From: Paulinella micropora
Lineage: Eukaryota > Cercozoa > Imbricatea > Euglyphida > Paulinellidae
Direction of reading: 5' to 3'
Assembly: GCA_019918135.1 (NCBI GenBank)
Contig: WBZZ01002577.1
Location: forward strand, 326,181 to 390,180
DNA: 64,000 nucleotides
The position numbers and the translations under genes are program-made. Of the stretch, positions 1-9,413 are shown piece by piece; within the stretch, counting starts at the first letter, position 1; every line of letters starts with the position of its first letter. A model generated the notes under the pieces. That model saw only the letters and a program-made list of their open reading frames with translations, had not been told where the DNA came from and ran no database searches.

Positions 1-1
1 G

Positions 2-673
2 AGCTTGGCTTACAGATTGCATCACAGTGGGCAGCACGCGGAAGCGGAACCTCTGTACCGGCGTCTCTTGAACGGGCGCCGGGCTGCTCTGGGCACGGAA
101 CACACGCTCACCGCCGAGAATATGGACAATCTAGCGCAGGTCTTACATGATCAGGGGCGTTGGGAAGAGGCCGAGCAACTCTACCGCGAGGCTCTGGTTG
201 TACGAGAAGCTAGGCTGGGGCGGCACGCCGCCGCGACGCTACGGTCTCGTAATAACATCGCCTCCTTGCTAGAAGCAAAAGGTGACCTCAAACGGGCAGA
301 GGAGTTGTTTCAGAGCGTTCTAGTGGGGCAGGAGTTGGTCTTAGGCAGGTGGCACAAGCACACCTTAATAACCGTGTACAATCTAGCCAGCGTGCTGGCG
401 CAGCTGGGGCGGCGCGCACAGGCCGCGTCGTTATTTTGGCGAGAATTAATCGGCACCGAAAGGCGCTTGGGCCTGGACCACGAAGAAACGAAATTTTCGG
501 CGGAGGGGCTCGCCGAGTTCATGGCTTCGTGGGGTTTCACAGACGAAGCCCGGAGGCTTGCTAGACATTACCGACTCGCGCCCATTTGGCCCCCTCTGCT
601 CAGCAGGCCCGCGGGTGCTCGGCCGGGTCGGGCAGAACCGGGGCGCAGCCGTGCGGCAAAGTGTATTTGCTAG
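2..673 (+). CDS. Tetratricopeptide-repeat protein, 5' end outside window
   Basis: The reading frame is open from the left edge and has no convincing start codon, so the N terminus lies upstream. About 220 residues are visible. They contain four tandem units of roughly 42 residues with the kinesin-light-chain/TPR_12 pattern (A-E-x-L-Y-R-x-x-L ... LG-x-x-H ... T-x-x-x-x-x-N-L-A), for example AEPLYRRLL, AEQLYREAL and AEELFQSVL. The last 40 residues are Pro/Gly/Arg-rich and not repeat-like. TPR arrays are protein-binding scaffolds; partner and function cannot be told from sequence. The gene ends in TAG overlapped closely by an AATAAA signal, and it converges with the next gene. The TPR assignment is secure; a viral rather than host origin is inferred only from gene density and base composition. 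Confidence 0.8.
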   Translation, partial: SLAYRLHHSGQHAEAEPLYRRLLNGRRAALGTEHTLTAENMDNLAQVLHDQGRWEEAEQLYREALVVREARLGRHAAATLRSRNNIASLLEAKGDLKRAEELFQSVLVGQELVLGRWHKHTLITVYNLASVLAQLGRRAQAASLFWRELIGTERRLGLDHEETKFSAEGLAEFMASWGFTDEARRLARHYRLAPIWPPLLSRPAGARPGRAEPGRSRAAKCIC

Positions 674-765
674 AATAAAACTTTAATTACAAGGGAAAAG
701 AAACCAAAAAAAAAAAACACACTTGTACAATTTCAGGGATGAATTGTAGTAGTACTCAGCAGAGT
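674..765. terminator. Bidirectional poly(A)-signal region
   Basis: AATAAA at 674-679 follows the TPR stop codon directly. The same short AT-rich gap holds TTTAAT on the plus strand (ATTAAA on the minus strand), serving the convergent gene that ends at 766, plus a run of A at about 706-717. Convergent pairs sharing one short AT-rich gap recur in this block. Confidence 0.5.
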
Positions 766-1254
766 CTAGTCCGCGCCGGCCCCGGCTGCACCAGCACTGG
801 GCTTGTAGCCACAGGCGCACACGTTTCCCGAGGAGCACCACTCTCCGCACCCCTCGCAGGGTTTCATGCTACAAGCCTCGCAGCCCCTTCCCCTGGTCGC
901 GCACATGTTGGCTTCCAACACTTCGGCAATGGAAGCGGCGCCTATGATTACTTGCAGCAGATCCCGGCTCAAGGCGCGCAGCTTTTCCTCACCCTGGCAG
1001 CTAGCTACTCGTTGGCATAGTTTGGCGAGATCTTCTTCTTGGGCTGCCGTTTCTTTGTACAGCTTCCTGCACGCTCCGCGTTGATCGGACCAGGCCTTGT
1101 TGACGCTGGCGCTCCCTCGTGGCACAAGGGCCAAGACTTCATCGCTCGATGCCTGCTGCTTGATTGGCTCTTCTTCCGTGTTTTCAGAGAGCTTTTGTTT
1201 CTTTACGGGGCTAGCTGCCCCGCCTTTGTTCTCTGCGTCTTCTCTTCGGCTCAT
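766..1254 (-). CDS. Unrecognised 162-aa protein with Cys-rich C terminus
   Basis: The ATG at 1254 opens a 162-residue frame. The N-terminal 45 residues are charged and low complexity, with a PVKKQK-type basic patch that could be a nuclear localisation signal. The middle (about 55-110) is predicted helical. The last 50 residues hold about ten cysteines in closely spaced pairs (CATRGRGCEACS, CEGCGEWCSSGNVCACG), a spacing that could bind zinc. I do not recognise a family. The gene is divergent from the histone-like gene at 1609 and shares its 5' G/C-tract region. Confidence 0.55.
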   Translation of the reverse strand: MSRREDAENKGGAASPVKKQKLSENTEEEPIKQQASSDEVLALVPRGSASVNKAWSDQRGACRKLYKETAAQEEDLAKLCQRVASCQGEEKLRALSRDLLQVIIGAASIAEVLEANMCATRGRGCEACSMKPCEGCGEWCSSGNVCACGYKPSAGAAGAGAD

Positions 1255-1608
1255 GTAAAAGTTGTCACGTGTTCAAAGAAAGGCACGCAAATTGAGAATC
1301 TCACCTACAAAAACTCTGATGCCACGTACAGGGTTTTGTGGGTAAGGGGGGGGGGGCGCCCCCCCCCCTCCCTACGTTCCTCTCTGTTTTCTCTGTCCCC
1401 GCGGGTTCCCCGGGGGGGGAGGGAGGGGGAGAAGGAAGGGGAGAGAGGGAGGGGGGGGGGGGGAGAAGGGCCCCCCCCCCCCCGGTCGCACCCCTTCTCC
1501 CCTCCCTCTCTTCTCCTCCCTCTTCCCTCCCGTTCGCTCTCATTCGGTGTCGAAAGAGATTCATCAGAAAGAAAGGGACGTCAAGAAAACAGGAGGAGGA
1601 GGAGATCA
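1255..1608. promoter_or_regulatory. Divergent 5' region with poly-G/poly-C and CT-rich tracts
   Basis: No credible coding sequence is seen. The region holds a G10-C-G-C9 type inverted homopolymer near 1347-1369, a G-rich segment to about 1466, a C13 run, and then about 60 bases of almost pure C/T that end 70 bases before the ATG at 1609. A long frame runs through it in phase with the downstream gene, but it is Pro/Arg low complexity and I treat it as untranslated leader. Confidence 0.45.
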
Positions 1609-2256
1609 ATGGCCACGACTGCAACGCCTAGTGTTGTCAAAAAAGCCAAGAAAACCAAGCGCGCGCGCGGGTCCGAGAAGTCGGTGAGCGGGGCTGTGCG
1701 ACACCGCAAGAAAAGCACTCCCGCCCTGAAAGATCTGGCGCCGTCCGAACTAAAAGAGTTGTGTCGTCAATGCAAGATTGGGCGGACGGGCGGCAAGGAG
1801 CTGCGGCGTCGCGTGACAGGCACGCTGGGGCTGTTTCTGCAGACCATGAACAAGGGCGTGGACCTGTACGCGCACAGCCGTGGCAGAAGCACCGCGACTG
1901 CACAGGACGTCGACAGGGCCTACAAGCACTACTACGGACGGCGCCTGTATGGCCTGGGGGAAGAGGCGGAATTTCGGAGCCCCCACAAGCGGCGCAAGGT
2001 GAGTACAAAGTCGCGAGAAGAAGAGGGCTCTGTGCCCCAGGAGCTAGGTGCAAGCGCTGGGGACGCCTCGGCAGCGCCAACGACCGCCGCGTCTGTCGTC
2101 GGCGACGCAGCGGCGCCTGGGGCTCCGGAGGAACCAAAGGAACCAAAGAAAGTTGAGGCATCAGCGACAGAGGAGGGAGAGGAGGCAGAGGAGGCAGAGG
2201 AGGCAGAGGAGGCAGAAGCCTCGCAAGAACCTTTGGAGCAGGAGACCGGGGTTTGA
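1609..2256 (+). CDS. Histone H4-like protein with long acidic tail
   Basis: This is a 215-residue protein starting at the ATG at 1609. Residues 1-30 are Lys/Arg/Ala/Ser-rich like a histone tail. Residues about 31-117 follow the H4 histone fold in order: an RHRK-type start, the first helix (LAPSELKELCRQ), a GR-G-G-KE loop, the long central helix (GTLGLFLQTMNKGVDLYAH), an RSTATAQDVDRAYK segment matching the H4 KTVTAMDVVYALK region, and a GRRLYGLG ending that matches the H4 GRTLYGFG ending. A 98-residue tail follows, Ser/Pro/Glu-rich and ending in EEA repeats. Ordinary H4 is about 103 residues, so the tail is an addition. Viral histones are known from marseilleviruses, medusavirus, mirusviruses and bracoviruses. 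The likely role is viral chromatin or interference with host chromatin. Confidence 0.8.
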   Translation: MATTATPSVVKKAKKTKRARGSEKSVSGAVRHRKKSTPALKDLAPSELKELCRQCKIGRTGGKELRRRVTGTLGLFLQTMNKGVDLYAHSRGRSTATAQDVDRAYKHYYGRRLYGLGEEAEFRSPHKRRKVSTKSREEEGSVPQELGASAGDASAAPTTAASVVGDAAAPGAPEEPKEPKKVEASATEEGEEAEEAEEAEEAEASQEPLEQETGV

Positions 2257-2343
2257 GAAGAAGCGTTGGGCTTTGTTTTCTTCGTCAGGATTTTTTTTTT
2301 TATTAAAAGGACGGTTTCTGGCATTTGCTACTCATTCTTAATA

Positions 2344-3132
2344 CTACTCTTTAGAGGGGCCACTTTCAGATACTGGCGCGTCGTCGCTATTACCACGTCT
2401 GCCGTTTTTCAAGGGGACTCTTACGTCGTCGTCGTCATCAGTAGAACGGTGGTCGTTCATGAAGAAGCTTGCGGCGTGAGCAAAGTTTAGGCTCATGCCG
2501 AAGGCGTTGGCCAAGATAAACATGAGGTTGGCGCAGAATCTGCCCAAGTCGGCAGCGTTGAATTTGTCGCAGCTGGTGTCCGGGCTGGCACTGGAGAGGT
2601 AGCAGTCCGTGCAAACGACATCGCTACTAGTAGGAGAACCACGTCGCAGAGAGACTAGCCAGGACTCCGTCGTCACCGCCGCCGAGTTGTTGTTGCCGGT
2701 GGAGTTGGATTGCGCATTTTTCAAAAGGGAAATTCCCACAGCCAGAATAATGATGCAGGGAATGAGGGTAGTTATATGCAACATGTAAGCCTTCACTTGG
2801 TAATAGTAAAAAGCTAGGCCCTTGGAAGAGCTATGTTCGTTTTTAAATTTCTTTGGCGCAAGGCAGAGAAAGCTGCCAAAAATACAAACGAACCAAATGG
2901 ATGACAGGACCAAACTAGTTATGTTTAAGCCCTCGGTTGCCCGGTCATTGGCTTCCTGGTTGTCGACTTCTTTCCCATTCAAGTTAATGGCGGCAAAGAT
3001 GACACAAGTCAACTTCAGGGCCATCCATAGCAAAATCATTACAATACTCAAGCCGCATCCACAAAAGTTGCTGAGCATGTTTTCTAGAGCCAACGTGCTC
3101 CCAGGACCGCAGAAGTCGTCCGTTTTTGGCAT
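2344..3132 (-). CDS. Four-helix membrane protein, unrecognised
   Basis: I choose the ATG at 3132 (MPKTDDFC); the frame is open 69 bases further upstream but lacks an ATG there. The product is 262 residues with four hydrophobic segments at about residues 30-52, 67-88, 112-134 and 205-228. Several Asn-rich potential glycosylation sites and six cysteines lie between segments 3 and 4, as in a luminal or extracellular loop. The C-terminal 35 residues are hydrophilic, Asp/Arg/Ser-rich. The topology recalls tetraspanin-like or viral envelope proteins, but no family motif was recognised. It converges with the histone-like gene; the 87-base gap holds a TTATTAAAAG signal. Confidence 0.6.
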   Translation of the reverse strand: MPKTDDFCGPGSTLALENMLSNFCGCGLSIVMILLWMALKLTCVIFAAINLNGKEVDNQEANDRATEGLNITSLVLSSIWFVCIFGSFLCLAPKKFKNEHSSSKGLAFYYYQVKAYMLHITTLIPCIIILAVGISLLKNAQSNSTGNNNSAAVTTESWLVSLRRGSPTSSDVVCTDCYLSSASPDTSCDKFNAADLGRFCANLMFILANAFGMSLNFAHAASFFMNDHRSTDDDDDVRVPLKNGRRGNSDDAPVSESGPSKE

Positions 3133-3461
3133 CTCTAACGTCAAAAGGCTTGCGTCTCTTTTGTTGGTGGGGGAGGGGGGGGGGGGCGATGTTCGGACCA
3201 CCGATTAGGGCTTTAGTAGTGCTTTGTCTGCGGAGGGTCCAGCTTTCCCTCTCTGATTTCTTTTTACTACTAGTATGGCAGACTAGTATCCCTTTCCCCT
3301 CTTCCCGACAAAAACCCAGAGCCCTTTCTTCCCCTCTCCCCCCCCCCCCCTCCTTCTTCTCTCTCTTCTCTCCCCCCCCTCCTCCTCCTCCGTTCCCCTT
3401 CTGTTTCTCTCTCTCTCTCTCTCCCCCCCCCCCTCCGTCTCTCTTTTTCTCTTTCTATCTC
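3133..3461. repeat. CT-rich and poly-C low-complexity intergenic tract
   Basis: This is the 5' side of the minus-strand membrane gene and the 3' side of the capping gene. It holds G12 interrupted near 3174-3186 and about 150 bases of nearly pure pyrimidine at 3297-3465 (CCTCC, CTCTCT and C10-C12 runs). I see no gene. Confidence 0.5.
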
Positions 3462-5432
3462 CTAGGCAAGTGTTAGCGGTGTGGGTGCTGGAAGCATGTT
3501 TGTGAAGGCCTCTAGTGTAAACTTAGCAGCTGAAGCACGAAGGGCCTGCATAACGGTGGTGTGAAAGTTGCCGCTGTCCTTGTGGCGGACGGTGAGTAGC
3601 TGAAGGTCATCGCCGTCTTGGAAACCCAGCTCCCAAACTGAGCCCTCCTGCAACAGCGAGTCACGCGCTTCTGCACCTGCCCCTGCGGGCAGGTGCAGGA
3701 TGGGGCAGCTGGGAGAGTGACGGGGCAACGGCGCGCCGACGGAGCGTCGGCCTGCGGAGGGGGCCGCTCCATCCCCCACCAGAGGTCAGTCCACGGCACA
3801 GCGTAGGCTAGGCCGAGCCTGGCCCCCTTCGCGCCAGGCTGTTCGTGGACACCGCACAGCCGGAAAAAAAGACGCTGCCCCTTGAGCCCCCTTCTCAGAC
3901 GTAGTAGCTCCTGAACTCCCTGTTGCGGAGTGCTGGTACTAGGACGCGGGTTTGGTGGTGTCTTGGAGGCGGGCACTCTGTGCCAACGCACAGGCCAATT
4001 CTGGCTGTCGTCGGCGTGTTGATCAAGGGGCATTCCTTCCAGGAAGAATTCCACTGGGACCCAGGCGCCCTTGGCGCCGACGTACTTGCATTCGGCCCAG
4101 GCGCCGGGAAGGGAAGCGGCCCCGGGGTGGACGAGTTCGAGTTCATGGCGAGGGGCGTAGAAGTTGGCGGCGGGGTTGATGCTGCTGCTGCTACCGCTGC
4201 TGCTGGTGGCGGCGGCTTCGGGGGCGGCCTGTCGTGCGTGCTGCCAGGCGGCCCAGTAGGTCAGCAGCAGCTTGGCAGCGGGTCGCGTGGTGAGCGCCCA
4301 GTCAAAGAAGACCTCGCAGTGCAGATCCGTAGGATCGGCGTGCGCAGTTTGCAGCAGAGGGAAGCGGGCGCCCCACACGAGTCTCGGGGGGGCGGAGTCA
4401 CCCGCCACAACGGTCCTAAGCAGCAGCAGATCGACGGTGGGCGAGAACTTCCACTTGCGCAGCCCGGGTTGCGTGCCGGCGCTAGGGCGCGTCGGCGCGG
4501 GAGAATACAAAGCCATCAACAGGGACCCACAGGCCGGTGCGAGCGTCCCGGCAATGCCAGCGGCGGCCCCGACGCTCCGTCCGCGCCAGCAGCTCCTGCT
4601 GCAACCTGGCAAAAGGCTCGAAAGGCTTGCTTAGCAAGGTATTTAGTACGGGGTGCCGGACATTTTTTAGAATGTGTTTTAGTAGCGCGTCGCGCAGCCC
4701 CAGCCTGGCCTCAAAGGGCAGGTTGGTGTACGTGCGCTCGTTGCAGGCGAGCAGATCGCAGACCCGGTACAGTTTCTTGGCGGCGCTACGCGAAGGCTCG
4801 CCGTGCTGGATGAGCTGGACGCACTCGGTGTCCAGGAGCAGAAAAAACGGCAGCCCGGGCACGTCGCCAAAGGGTGCCTCGGTGTCTAGCTCTTGGAAAA
4901 AGGGTTTGTCCCTGAACAACGCAAAGCATTTGCCGCGCAGATACACCAGGAAAGCGCGCGTCCCGTCGTCCTTGGGCGTTACCAGCCAGGGGTTGGGGAG
5001 GGGTGCGCCGTCGGGTCCGTCGGCGGTTGCTCCGCACAGCCCCGCTAGCTCCGCGGGGCAGAGGTCGTTGGGCATGGCGAAAAAGGCACCTGGTGCTGCG
5101 TTGTCGCGCAAACCCAGGACACGTCGCGCCAGCCGGGGGATGCTGCAACGCAGGGTCTCAATCCCCGCGGCATCTAGTTCTTCGGTACCAGCAACTAGCC
5201 AGTTGCTGTCGTCTAGCTCCCATGAAGAGCGGCGGAGCTTTTCCAGCTCCGGCACCTGCGGGATCCTGGCGCTCAGCGGTTCGCCCGCGGTGCGTAGGCT
5301 TTCCCAGGCAGACTCATAGACACGCAGCTCCTCTTGTGATAGCTTGGATGCCGGGCCACCAGCCTGGCCGTTACCTTTTTCTGCTCTCTGGCTAGCTTGA
5401 GGGGCTGCCGCCCTCTTGCGTTTGCCTTTCAT
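3462..5432 (-). CDS. mRNA capping enzyme (guanylyltransferase), two apparent frameshifts
   Basis: From the ATG at 5432 the frame runs to 4482, continues from about 4500 in a second frame, and from about 3740-3775 in a third, ending at TAG 3462. The two shifts cancel (1971 bases, 657 codons). Visible nucleotidyltransferase motifs, in order: motif I KDDGTR with the lysine nucleophile at residue 154; motif III LLLDTE; motif IIIa YRVCDLLACN; motif IV VDGFVF just before the first break; motif V LRKWKF after it, followed by TVDLLLL; and motif VI-like LLTVRHKDSGNFHT in the third frame. This is the covalent-GMP guanylyltransferase that caps mRNA 5' ends. No triphosphatase or methyltransferase domain was seen. 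It implies virus-directed transcription. The breaks could be assembly errors or decay. Confidence 0.8.
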
Positions 5433-5664
5433 GCCCGGAATCTGATACACACACAGGGAGGGGGGGGGGGGGAGGAAAAGGGGAGGAGAGGAGAAGGAGG
5501 GGAGGGGGGATGGGGGGAATGGAGGGGGGAGAGAGAAGGAGGGGGGGGGGGAGGAGAAAGGGAAGCCTTTGGTTGGCCGACCGAGCAAAAAAAAAAAAAA
5601 AAAAAAAAACTACCCAACCCCAGCTTTTTTAATAAAAACTTTTTCCTTTTTTTTACAACCAAGC
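5433..5664. repeat. G/A-rich tract and A22 homopolymer
   Basis: The region upstream of the capping ATG is about 110 bases of G/A only on the plus strand (C/T on the coding strand) at 5457-5567. It is followed by an A run at about 5587-5608 and TTTTTTAATAAAAAC near 5625. On the minus strand the T/A-rich part is upstream sequence; on the plus strand nothing ends here. No gene is seen. Confidence 0.45.
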
Positions 5665-8600
5665 TTAGAGGCGCTGCTCTCGGAGAAAGTGAGCTAATAA
5701 AGATAAACCAGGTGCCCCATCCATGGCGGGCCCTGGCCCTAGATCGTCGTCGGCTGCCGAAGCCTGTTTTTTTCTTTTACTCGGCCGCACCGGGTTTAGA
5801 AGTCCACGTAGAATCTTTGCCATCTGTTCATCAATCCCCGGGCTCATATCTACCACGGCGCCTAGTGTCTGTGGCTCTGGCGCGCCAGTAAGCGGCGTGG
5901 AGGGGGGCGAGGGGTCGGCAGGGTACGGAGGCGGGGTCGCGGCGCGCGCGGTCCGGGGTGGATGACGGAACTGCCTCTTTTTTGCACGACGAGAGCGCGG
6001 GGGCGGTGGTGTGGGGGGTGCGGGTTTGCGCGCACGTGCTGCACTGTCGTAGTCGTCGACGGCGTCGTCGTCGCTGTTCATGTCATCTTTAGCTTCTTCT
6101 TCTTCTTCAGCGTCAAGGTCGTCGTCTTCTTGTTCTTCTTCCGCCAGCTGTGTCCGCGTGGGCAGGATGATGTAAGAGTCTTGCTCCTTAAGCGCAGCGC
6201 TCTTGGACAGATTAGCGTGCCTTTTCTCGGCTGGGAGCCCTCCCAGAGTGGTAGCGAGATGGTTGAACCAAGCTATGTATTTCCCGTTGTCGTCTGTGCG
6301 CGGCAGCACGGGCTCGTGTGAGCTTTGCAATGGCGCAAAGCCGCACAGGTACACGTAGTCACGGTCGGGGTTAGCGGGGTCGGGGACGAGCGCGCCGGAG
6401 GAACTTTCTCTATACATCGAAGCCATTCCGGCCGAGGGGGTTGGCAGCTCAGCAGTGGCGCGATGCCGGGCGCGTGGGCGGCGCTAGGGACAAAGGCGGG
6501 GCCCCCGGGCGACGCGTTGTGCAAGGCACAGTCGATGGGGTAGAGCTTGCGTGCGTACAGTTCCCCGGCGGCCTGCGCCAAGGACGGCTGGGCCTGTCCG
6601 GCCAAGCCCAAGAAAAAGGGGTGCTTGGTAAGCAAGCGGAGCAGCCTGCGGACTGGGTGATCGGCGTAATGAAGGGTTGGCTCCAGAGCGGGGGGGGGGG
6701 GTGGGGGGGGCCGCGGTGCCGCCCCCATGCTTAACTTGTAGTGAAACTCAAGCACGCTGAGGCCTGACTGGCTGGTGGTCCGGAGGTCTTGGCTGTGCTC
6801 CGAGAAAAGGCGACAGGCTTCGTCCTCGGCTAGGTATGCCAGCAGTTTGTAGAGCGAGCCGGGGGCTAGACTCAGCCTGGCGCACAGAAAATCCAGCAGG
6901 GCCTTTTGGAAGTGCAGCTTGTTGCGTGCCGGCAGCTCCAGAGTGTACATGGATGAGGCCAGCAGCACTAGCTGCGCCAGCGCAAAGGGAGAAGACTCTG
7001 AGTGCGCTAGTTCGGTCGGCGGCAGGCCGTGGTCGCCCCAAGCAGCAGCTCTGCGCGAGGCGCAGAGACAGCGGTAGCGCAGGGTCGTCCCCCCCGCCTT
7101 GAAGTCTTCTACGGGTTGCAGATCGGCCAGCGCCCGCTGGTAATCAAGTTCTGCATTGCCTTCCCGTTGCGGCTGGCGTGCCCGCCAGTCGGCAGCCCAG
7201 AGCTCGATGGTGCCCGAAGCCGATTTGGCTTCGGCCTTGTGCTCCGTGTGAGGCAGTCCGCTGTTTTCCGCCACCAAGGTTTTGAACTTGGAGGCCACCG
7301 TCGCCGTGCACTTGGCAAGGGCACACTCCTGGGCCAACTCTGCAAAGGCCCTGCAAGTATCTTGCTTGGTTAGCTGCTTGTCTTTTTGCAACAGGGCCAA
7401 GTTCCGGGCAAAACTGTCGCTTTTGTGCAGCTGGTCATTTTCGAGTTGTTGGAGTAGGTTGTAGGTTTGCATGAGCTTGTACGTGCCCTCGGCCGCCTGC
7501 CGCGGCAGCTTGCCTACGTGCCACGTGCAAACCTTGTACAAGGCTCCCGTGCTTCTGTCGGTCGGCCAGCCGAGGCTGAACTCATTCCAGGGATATTCGA
7601 GGCGGGTATTCTTGGCAAAGTGCTGGCGCGCCCTGTCTTCCTCTACCGTATTTGCTACCAGCTGTACGTTGTAGACGGAGGTCGCCGTGGAAGTGGGGCA
7701 GCCGAGCTCCCGCCATACCAGCTCGGTCTCCTGGCGTTTGTCCCTCACACCGTTCTTCTCCCGACCGTAGAAATTGTGCGGAAACACTGCCAGCGTCTTA
7801 CCCAGCCGAACAATCAGCTGCATCACGTCCTCCAACTTGTCCAGAAACCGATCCTCCAGCTCCTTACCATCGGCCTCATTATCCGCGACCAGGGGCTGCT
7901 CCACGAGCCAGTTTGCCAGCAGCTGGTGATCGTTGGTCACGTAGAAAGTGTTGATGCAGAACAAGGAGGCGCGAGCAAAGGGCAGCGCCAATCTGTAGTT
8001 AAAGTCTCTACCAGACTGGACCCTACTGTACTGCGCCTTGTGCGGCTTGCGGGACCTCCTGGTAGCGGCCAGCCACAGGTGCTCGTTTTTGTCGTTGGTG
8101 TTGTTGCTGTCGCCCGCCGCTAACCACCGCGCAAGTCCCGTCGAGTACACAGTGTGCGCCGCCTCTAGCCACTTGTCTAGCACCTTCTGCGTCTCCACGG
8201 ACACATGCCCTAGCCCGGCCTGCCGGTGCATCCAGGTGGACAAACGGACGTACCCCCCCTCGTCCTTCAGCTCGGACTCGCGCCCAGTCGTGCCGCTGGG
8301 AAGCTCCGGCTCGTTGGTGCGGGGGTTGTAACAGTTGCTAACGTTGCGATCAATGATAAACTTCTCCCCCACGCGACCTCTCTCAGTCAACAACCTCCAG
8401 ATACCCTTCAAGTACTTCACATCACAAGCTCGGTTGGCACCGGACTGCTGCCCCCAGCAGATCTCCGACGAACGCGTCACCACTATAGGCAGCTCTTCGG
8501 CGATGGGCACTAGTTCTATCTGCAGCGTCGCCCTGTAGTCATGGCCCGACACGTTCTTCCCCAGGTTGTAGGCCTTGAGCGGTAGCCCTGGCACGCGCAG

Positions 8601-9230
8601 AATGTTCAGGCACGGCGACTCCGCCAAATGGAAAGAACACAGCATGTACTTGGCGGGGTCTTTCGACCCCACCTCGCCCTCCGGCCTCACCAGCCTGCAC
8701 AGCGGGACCTGCAGCGCTGTGCCCTTCCCCGTTGGCCCAGGTTGTTCCCAGACTGGCGTTCCTGTTTTCTCACGTATAACCGGCAGGGCCAGCACACCCG
8801 TCTTACCCACACTCTGCGTAACATGCTTAAGCAGGGATGTCTTAAATGCATCTCTGTCTGTCGTCCACAATTGAGGGTTCTTGTGGCTGATGACGACGAC
8901 GCGGGGCAAGGCGGAGGCGGCGGCGGCGTCGTCGTCGTCGTCGTCTTCGTCTTCGTCTTTGTCGTTGTCGTTGCCCGAAGGAGGGTCCGGCTCGTACAAG
9001 AGCACTCTAGTCGGGCGCGCCCTCTCCTCAGCCTCGCCAGTGGACCAACCGCTACTGTCCAGAAAATCGCCGGACAAGCCAAACCCTACCGAACGACGAT
9101 CTTCGTCGTCGTGGTTACTACGACCCCTCGCCCTGCGGGCGAAGAAGGTTGCAGTCGTTGCAGTCGTGATCTGCGACACATTCTCGCCATAATCGCCTTG
9201 AATAGAATTGACGGGACTAAGGCCGCTCAT
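5665..9230 (-). CDS. Unrecognised large protein (about 1188 aa) with one frameshift
   Basis: The ATG at 9230 opens a frame that is coding-like to about 6430. The same protein then continues in another phase to 5665. One added base in the C5 run near 6439-6443 would join them (3567 bases, 1189 codons). Residues 90-110 are an Asp-rich acidic stretch. Residues about 110-880 are a mixed globular region rich in Trp, Tyr and Cys, including WMHRQAGLGHVS and FNYRLALPFARASLFCINTFYVTNDHQLL. The tail is EEEQEDDDLDAEEEEE followed by a Pro/Arg/Ala-rich basic segment (SRRAKKRQFRHPP) and a leucine-rich end. No family was recognised. Length and composition would suit a structural or tegument-like protein, but that is a guess. 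It is divergent from the BspA-like gene. Confidence 0.6.
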
Positions 9231-9413
9231 TTACCTACAATCAAAAAACAGCTACGGCACAAGAAGCGGGGGTTGTACAGGAAGGGGAAAAGAGGGAGAA
9301 GAGAGCAAGGGGGGGGGGGGGAGGGGGGGCGGGGCGGGGGAGGGAAACCACACCCGCCCCTTGCTCTCTCTCGCTCTCTCTCATGACACCAAATTACAAA
9401 AGAAAAGGTTTCA
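9231..9413. promoter_or_regulatory. Divergent promoter region with G tract
   Basis: Both flanking genes start from here, at 9230 (minus) and 9414 (plus). It holds a G12-A-G7 type tract at about 9310-9345 and a CT-rich TCTCTCTCGCTCTCTCTC stretch about 20-45 bases before the plus-strand ATG. Confidence 0.45.

Noticed and set aside
1039-1608. N-terminal extension of the histone-like frame
   Set aside because: The frame is open, but the text is Pro/Arg/Ser low complexity from G/C homopolymers and a good ATG at 1609 starts the basic tail.
4100-4400. Motif VI of the capping enzyme in the second frame (WHRVPASKTPPN-like)
   Set aside because: A better motif VI-like segment with the expected downstream helix is found in the third frame near 3540-3600.
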